Source: Arthrobotrys musiformis (taxonomy: Eukaryota > Ascomycota > Orbiliomycetes > Orbiliales > Orbiliaceae). From it: 64,000 nt of DNA. Below the pieces are notes generated by a model, which was given only the letters and a program-made list of their open reading frames with translations, was not told where the DNA came from and searched no databases. The DNA lies in NCBI GenBank assembly GCA_036971715.1, contig JAVHJL010000010.1:372001-436000 (forward strand). The letters are read 5' to 3'. A program made the translations under genes and the position numbers. This document shows, piece by piece, positions 58,565 to 64,000 of the stretch (positions are counted from its first letter, which is position 1; each line of letters starts with the position of its first letter).

Positions 58565-59557
58565 CGTGGAAAGCTGGTGGATTGTTGGATTTCGCGCGTT
58601 GTATACAGGACCTGCGAATTGCCAGCGCGGTGAAGATAAATTGGAAACTCGGCGGGCTTATATCAGAAGCTTAGACCTAAGTTTATAAATGTCTGGCTCG
58701 GGGTCAATTGGCTCGAGCGTAACCTTGTAGTGGGGTATCTTTCGAAATTTCGTTGATCAATTGACCGAATTTAAGGTGCTGGAGCTTGAAATTCTGTAGC
58801 TTACCCATGTTCGAGCGGTCGAAGAGTGGGTATCTTGGGTAAAGCTCGGTACCAGTCCTGCCGAATGTATGCAAGGAGATATTCCGAGCCAACCGTAATG
58901 CATTGGCTAAGTAGGCTATTTTACTTTTCCAGAAACGAACGGAATTTTATCCGTTTTTTTATTTTTAATCTTTTTTGGTCACTTTAGCAACTACTTTATG
59001 AGAGCAGTGATTTCAAGCGTGGTTGGATGGAGTTTGAGGACAGTAGCTTAGGTTCGATCAATCGAGCGAATCTCCAGCAATTTTAGCCTAAAATAAGTCG
59101 CTACGGATAGGTTCACTAGCTGCACAGAAGGTCGACAGCTTGGAGCTTAGGGTACCATATCCCTGCGGACTCATGAAACGACACTCATACAACGCGTGCT
59201 CACTGACTCCTTCCGTCGCACGAAGATCTCGGTGGTTTATAACCCCGTTGTGGGGCTCCTGTTACGTTTTATTAGTTGAGAGGCGCTCGGCTAGGCGCAG
59301 CTAGGAGCTTTTGATATTTTGTCTGATAAGGGGCTCTAAATTGATACTGAATGGGCAGGCCAAGTGGCTTGGTTTTGGAAATGCATTAGCGGGTCATAGC
59401 CTACCTGCTTAGTTTGGAGTATGTCTGTCTAGAGTGATGAGGAGAGGTCTAGTAATACACAAGCAATGAAGGATGGTAACATGTTAACAGCGGAGAGGGG
59501 ACATATTCAACAGTTAAGGAAAAGGAAAGGGAGAGAATGTATCGATGTTTCTAAGCT
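58565..59557. other. Intergenic region: alpha-galactosidase promoter, no gene seen
   Basis: It holds a TATA-like TATAAAC on the minus strand at 58681-58687, about 120 nt before the ATG at 58564, then unremarkable sequence. Confidence 0.4.
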
Positions 59558-59986
59558 TTAGGTACTCTTCGAGCCCTCTACCACCGACTCATTTTCGGCC
59601 ACGGGTTTCTCTTCATCTGGGAAGAACCTCCGCATGAATAACTTGACGTAAAATATCGTTTCCATCGTTCCAACTATGCTTAATGCGACGATGACGACGA
59701 TTTTAACCGTTCGCGAAGCCCCAAGATCCCGCCAGTTTATCTTCGGCATCTCATGACTGACCTCCTGGCCGTGATTCGGATTCGGGCCCGGGCCCGGACT
59801 CGGCTTCTGCGGAGCCGGTGTGCTGAATGCTCTCCGGGGGATCTGGATTTGAACCGTCGGCTTGAGCATGTGAATATATATAAAATGCGACGGAGTAGTC
59901 GGCCTCCGGAGTGGGGGGAGTGTGGGGAGAGCCGAGATGCGGGGTTGTAGCCGAGGTGGCCTGATGGTCTTAAGGAAGCTAGCCAT
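59558..59986 (-). CDS. Small single-pass protein, probably mitochondrial, unknown
   Basis: A single exon of 142 codons. Residues 1-60 are rich in Arg, Pro, Ser and Thr with no acids (MASFLKTIRPPRLQPRIS...PRRAFSTPAPQ). It looks like a mitochondrial presequence with an RRAFST-type cleavage region. A Pro/Gly linker follows, then INWRDLGASRTVK and one hydrophobic helix (about 96-117, IVVIVALSIVGTMETIFYVKLF) closed by MRRFFPDEE and an acidic tail. This layout suits a small inner-membrane protein such as a respiratory-complex accessory or assembly factor. I do not recognise the family. Confidence 0.75.
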   Translation of the reverse strand: MASFLKTIRPPRLQPRISALPTLPPLRRPTTPSHFIYIHMLKPTVQIQIPRRAFSTPAPQKPSPGPGPNPNHGQEVSHEMPKINWRDLGASRTVKIVVIVALSIVGTMETIFYVKLFMRRFFPDEEKPVAENESVVEGSKST

Positions 59987-62112
59987 GTGGTTATACTACT
60001 GTATGGTTATATTAACCAAGTACTAATACCTTTGTGGCTTTTGAAGGGGGGGTGGTTTTCGCAATTTTTTTTCGAGGCGGACCTGTTTTTGTTTGGATTC
60101 GCTTTTGGGGATTGGAGGTTTTGTTGGATTATGCGCGGCTGTTTCGCAGGGCCATGGCTTAAAATGCGTTGTTTTTTGGTGTAACTTGGCGGATTTGTCA
60201 CGTGGGAGGGACGTCGACCTCGAGGAACGTCGATTCAAACCTTTTAACAGTATCAAGATGGGCAGGAGCTGTTGGTTTCTACTGTAATGTATATTTATAG
60301 CTGCTTGCGGGGTGACATGATCATCTGATGCGGTGATGCAGCACAGTCGCATTTGCATTCATGTGTCAATACTTAAATAACTTTGAAGAACTGCTGTGCA
60401 GCTGAAATTGGAATTCCATGGATCCATGGATCCAGCGCAAGCCTTGATTATAGACAGGCTTTGAACTCCTGCATTCTCTTGAATATTATATGTTATATGG
60501 ACTACCCCGGGCGAGGCTGGGGGCGGGGCGAATGTTATACAGAACTGCCCAAGTATGTTACAAATATTGGTTATTGATCGATAGCTTAAACCCGCTCCAT
60601 AACAGTAAATATATTCATAAGTAATTATATGACTCTACGGGTCACCCAATTTTCGAGTATTAGGATTTATCAATTGATATTTCACTATACGAACCAACCG
60701 TGATACTTCACAAGGCATTCCGAAGCCATCCGCTTCAGTGTTATAACGTCCTCAAAAATATATGATAAAATTTACAAAGGGTTGCACACCATGGTACCGG
60801 AGTTCAGGCTGCGGCCCTCTTGACCAAAAAGCCCATTTTTATATAACGTTATAACGTTGTCCCATCAAGTTCAAGATTTTGAGACACATGGCGAGGCTTT
60901 GAATCTTAGCTTAGATCGAATTGCCATATTGGCTTTTTGGGATTCCATTTTGTTCAGAACTTGTTCCATCGTGGTTTCCGGATCTTTTACCATGAAGTTT
61001 ACAAGATGCAGCGGCTGTAAAACGCCAGGATCAGGCTTCTGGCTGCGGCTGGATTATCTCTCTCCTGTTGCATATACGGAGCCTATATGCCCAGAAGTCT
61101 ACACTTAAGTACTCCAGCATTAATATTGTATATACCATATTAAGTATGTCAACCGCAAACGCGTCTCTGCTTAATTAAAAGAAAGAAACCTATATATATA
61201 GGCCTATATACTATAGAGGCCACGCTGCCGGCTTGATAGTCCGTGGTCACTGCATGTTAGAGTTCAATTAACCTTTTAGTTCTACGTTGGGCTCAACAAC
61301 CCCCTTCAAACGCATTTTATATTCCCCAACGTTATGAATTCAAATCGCGGAGGAGTCGGGGGGCGCCACCGACAGCATCCTGAGGATCGATATGGTGTCA
61401 CGAGAGCGAACTTGGACGGGTATATACGGTTTCAAGTTGGTGTAAAATACCCATACAAACGCCCTACATGCATATGTAGCAGTACCCTGGAAGCCCTGAA
61501 GTGGTGTGTATGGGCGGATGTCGACATGTTCGCCTCGAAATACTTCGACGAACCGTTTTGTGTTGCAAATGTCCCCAGGACGAACATGAGCCGAGGCACA
61601 GGATCTGGGTTCAACAACTGGTCTCAGTTCGCCAGTTTGAATTAGTAATGCATCCTGTTAACTCCACATCCCCGGTCATTCCGGGGCATCGATTCCCATT
61701 CTAAGATGGATAAGTCAAGTGCATGAAAGTGGGAGCGCAGCGGAGAGAATAAGCCCCCGACTCCCCTAACTATCAACTATCAAGCTACGGTCCATACATC
61801 TGACCTATACTATTACTTATACTTACGCCTTCCCCCCCATTCAATTCGACGTTGATTGTGTATTATGTCAGCAGGGCAGCTTAGCCGAATGCAAACGTTC
61901 AGCTGTTCGGTCGCGAGGGAGCAAGACCATTAATCTTTTTTTTTTTCTGGACTTGGGATCATTTGTACTCCTGAATATTTTTTTTGACAAAAGTCTTATA
62001 CGATTACTGGGTCTTTTTTTTTTTTTTTTTTTTTATCTTTCCCTTTGGGGCCGTCCGTCAATAGCCCATTTATATTACTCCGGTCGAGCGAAAGCCGTTG
62101 GGGATATCAATC
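59987..62112. other. 2.1-kb divergent intergenic region, no supported gene
   Basis: Several frames of 60-103 codons, including 61334-61645 (103 codons), lack recognisable features. T tracts lie at about 61937-61946, 61978-61985 and 62014-62034 just before the regulator gene. Confidence 0.4.
62014..62034. repeat. Poly(dT) tract of 21
   Basis: It ends about 78 nt before the start codon of the Zn2Cys6 gene. Two shorter T tracts lie within the preceding 80 bases. Likely a promoter poly(dA:dT) element. Confidence 0.6.
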
Positions 62113-64000
62113 ATGGCGATTGAACGCGAGCGGACACATTCTGCTGGGATTACAAAGAAGAAGTCGACGAGCAGTCGCATCAAGGTTCCTGCGTGCATGT
62201 CATGCCATTCAAGGTACGGCTCTGCGGCCCATAGTATCTTTCTATATTCTATATCTTGGGCATCCACGCTGACTTTTCCGGGCCTGAAGGAAAATTAAAG
62301 TAATATTATTACCTTTCGCATCCAATATAAAATATCTCCGTTCGCCCTTCTAACATGCTGGCTTTATGCAAATATAGTGCGATAGGACCCGGCCATGCCA
62401 GAATTGCGTCCGATATGGAGTCGACTGTACATCTGCCGAGGACGATATCTCATACCCCTCGAGCTCTACCGTGGAATCATCCGATCTTCAGGCTTTGAAG
62501 GACAGAATCGCGCATTTGGAGACCCTGTTGACGAAGCAAGCAACAAACGGGAGCAATGGGACGTCTATATCTAGTACCACCCCGGCCTTGAGTCCCGATA
62601 CACCTGTATCCTCGAGCTCTCGTAGTGAGCCTGCGACGCCTTCGACGGTTTCTTCTGAAAATAGGGATAAGGTGCGCTAGTTTAGACCCTTTTAGTAGCA
62701 AAAAGGATTACTAAACAAGACTATTACTCTATAGCCTTGCCTACCAAAAACAAGACCAAGCGGCGGAGGATTCGGAGTCTGGGAAATCACCTGGCAACCA
62801 CAACATATGAACCATCTCCCGAGTCTCCTCAAGGATGAACTGCCGCCAGTTAAATTTTTCCCCAAAGAGGACGCCCTTCAGTATCTGGCAGCATTTGTCC
62901 GAGCTACCTTTTTGCGAAAGCGTTACACATACCTCGATGAACTTATGGAAACCTTCAATCAAGTTTATTCGACACAGGTGGGGAGTGAGGCGCCAACAGC
63001 CCCGGCTACAGCTTTGACGTTGGGATTATATTTGGCGCTTCTATCTGGAATGTATCCAGATAGCTTCAAGGCCTTTTCAGCGTACCTTGTTGTCAAGCCG
63101 ACGTTAAGGCTACTGTGGTCGCAGCTATCGCTTGAAACTTTGGATACAATCCTAATGGAGGTTTCCTTTTTGACTACAACGGGAAGATTGGATGAAGGTT
63201 GGTAAATTTCCTTCTGCCGCAAGCCGCTGATATATGTTTTCCGAAATATCTAACAATGCTTTGTAGGTTACCTTTGTTCGGGCGCCGCTGCCCGAGTCGC
63301 GCAAGCTCTAGGGCTCCATGTTTCTAACTCTGCTATCTTTCAAAACCTTGACGAGGATCGAACAGATAGGGCAAGAATGATATGGTGGGAAGTATATGTA
63401 AGTTCACGTTTAAACGTTTAGCGACCGTGAGGTTTAGATTTTGGATGTTTAATGCTGATGCGGGATTCATTTTAGTGTTATGATCGGTGGTATTCGCTAG
63501 CGACCGGCCGCCCCCTGGCCATTAGAGATAAGGTAAGCTCTCACTTCACAGGGCCGGCCTTTCGTTCGATTTCCTTTCTAACAGGTAGTATCTAGGATTG
63601 TAATACTCCATGGCCTACTTTCACTTATAAACCAAAGAGCGTGCAGCCTCCCCGTTGGCAACCCGACTTTTGGAAAGCAAAGATCAGATTGGCCGAAATA
63701 ACCGGCAAGATTACTTCAAAGCTTCAAAAACCCGTCCAGAAAGATCTCCCGTCATTCTACACTGCGACAAGTAGAAATCCTTTCCGCCCGCCGCCAGAGC
63801 ACATTGGCGCTAAGTTAAACGAGGATCTCAATAATCTTGCCAAAGATCTTCCTGTGGACCTTGCGGACCCTGTTGCACATGCTCCGGCCTTATATCTCGC
63901 CCTCAAATTCCAAAGCGCAAAGATGATGTTATTCAGAAGCTTTCTTCACCATCAAGATTCTACTATTCGCTTACAGGCGCAAGAGGAGGTGTTTGCGTCT
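62113..64000 (+). CDS. Zn2Cys6 transcription factor with fungal-specific TF domain, cut by the right edge
   Basis: Exons 62113-62213, 62290-62299, 62378-62671, 62735-63197, 63267-63397, 63476-63532 and 63596 to the edge; all junctions are in frame. The start MAIERERTHSAGITKKKSTSSRIKVP is basic. The finger is C-MS-C-HSRKIK-C-DRTRP-C-QN-C-VRYGVD-C, a perfect Zn2Cys6 pattern only if the 10-nt exon is included. A short leucine-rich dimerisation segment follows (LQALKDRIAHLETLL), then a Ser/Thr linker. The fungal-specific regulatory domain shows ALQYLAAFVRATFLRKRYTYLDE, GYLCSGAAARVAQALGLHVSN, DRARMIWWEVYCYDRWYSLATGRPLAIRDKDCNTPWP. The C-terminus lies beyond 64000. Targets are unknown; the neighbours do not suggest a cluster. 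Confidence 0.9.
62290..62299 (+). other. 10-nt microexon in the Zn2Cys6 finger
   Basis: GAAAATTAAA sits between an acceptor ending GAAG and the donor GTAATA. With AG from exon 1 it encodes Arg-Lys-Ile-Lys, the basic run between the second and third cysteines. Exon 1 ends at phase 2 and the next exon begins at phase 0 after a stop codon. Direct joining therefore fails, and this exon restores both frame and motif. Confidence 0.85.

Noticed and set aside
61334..61645. 103-codon plus-strand frame as a small gene
   Set aside because: It has four Cys but no signal peptide, no recognisable motif and no promoter or splice support.
54189..64000. A metabolic gene cluster of amidase, alpha-galactosidase and Zn2Cys6 regulator
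   Set aside because: Large gaps, an unrelated mitochondrial-type gene between them and no backbone or transporter gene; co-regulation is not supported.

Overview
The window is nuclear DNA of a filamentous ascomycete (Pezizomycotina). Evidence: many short GT-AG introns (mostly 50-110 nt) with CTAAC/TACTAAT-like branch sites, and fungal families such as a Zn2Cys6 regulator, an Egh16-like secreted protein, a TRP-like ML-domain membrane protein, a CYT-4/Dss1-type mitochondrial exoribonuclease and a put1-type proline dehydrogenase. The class cannot be fixed from sequence alone; nothing is bacterial, viral or organellar. I assembled spliced models by hand; reading frames close exactly across all proposed introns. 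About 20 protein genes are supported (roughly one per 3 kb), two of them cut by the window edges.

Layout. 1-5.2 kb: 5' part of an unknown gene (-), proline dehydrogenase (+), and a secreted DUF7492/LPMO-like protein (-). 5.2-8.3 kb: no gene seen. 8.3-11.6 kb: UTP-glucose-1-phosphate uridylyltransferase (-) with a probable long 5' leader intron. 14.6-15.3 kb: small tail-anchored membrane protein (-). 18.0-20.1 kb: intronless 691-aa orphan with duplicated motifs (+). 20.2-22.9 kb: molybdopterin synthase small subunit (-) divergent from an AidB-like acyl-CoA dehydrogenase ending in a peroxisomal signal (+). 23.6-25.6 kb: Ent3-like epsin (+). 26.1-27.0 kb: secreted Cys-rich protein with an internal duplication (-). 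28.7-29.5 kb: cyclophilin (+). 30.3-33.9 kb: mitochondrial RNase II-like enzyme (+). 34.7-36.0 kb: trans-sulfuration PLP enzyme (+). 37.2-39.9 kb: FYVE/UBZ-like/RING E3 ligase (-). 41.7-42.7 kb: a second secreted C-x-C protein (+). 43.1-44.05 kb: Egh16-like protein (-). 46.0-46.6 kb: small RNase III-fold protein lacking catalytic residues (+). 49.5-53.2 kb: TRP-like channel (+). 54.2-56.2 kb: amidase (+). 56.5-58.6 kb: GH27 alpha-galactosidase in 11 exons (-). 59.6-60.0 kb: small mitochondrial-type membrane protein (-). 62.1-64.0 kb: Zn2Cys6 regulator running off the right edge (+).

Most genes are unlinked housekeeping functions (proline catabolism, UDP-glucose, Moco synthesis, endosomal traffic, mitochondrial RNA decay, sulfur amino acids). 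The accessory layer is a scatter of secreted proteins: two that would expose an N-terminal His after signal cleavage, two Cys-rich proteins with C-x-C motifs, and an alpha-galactosidase. I see no biosynthetic cluster, transposon, tRNA or rRNA gene or CRISPR. The most notable items are a 10-nt microexon needed to complete the Zn2Cys6 finger, a 19-nt exon carrying the GH27 nucleophile, the duplicated Cys module at 26-27 kb, and the 691-aa orphan.
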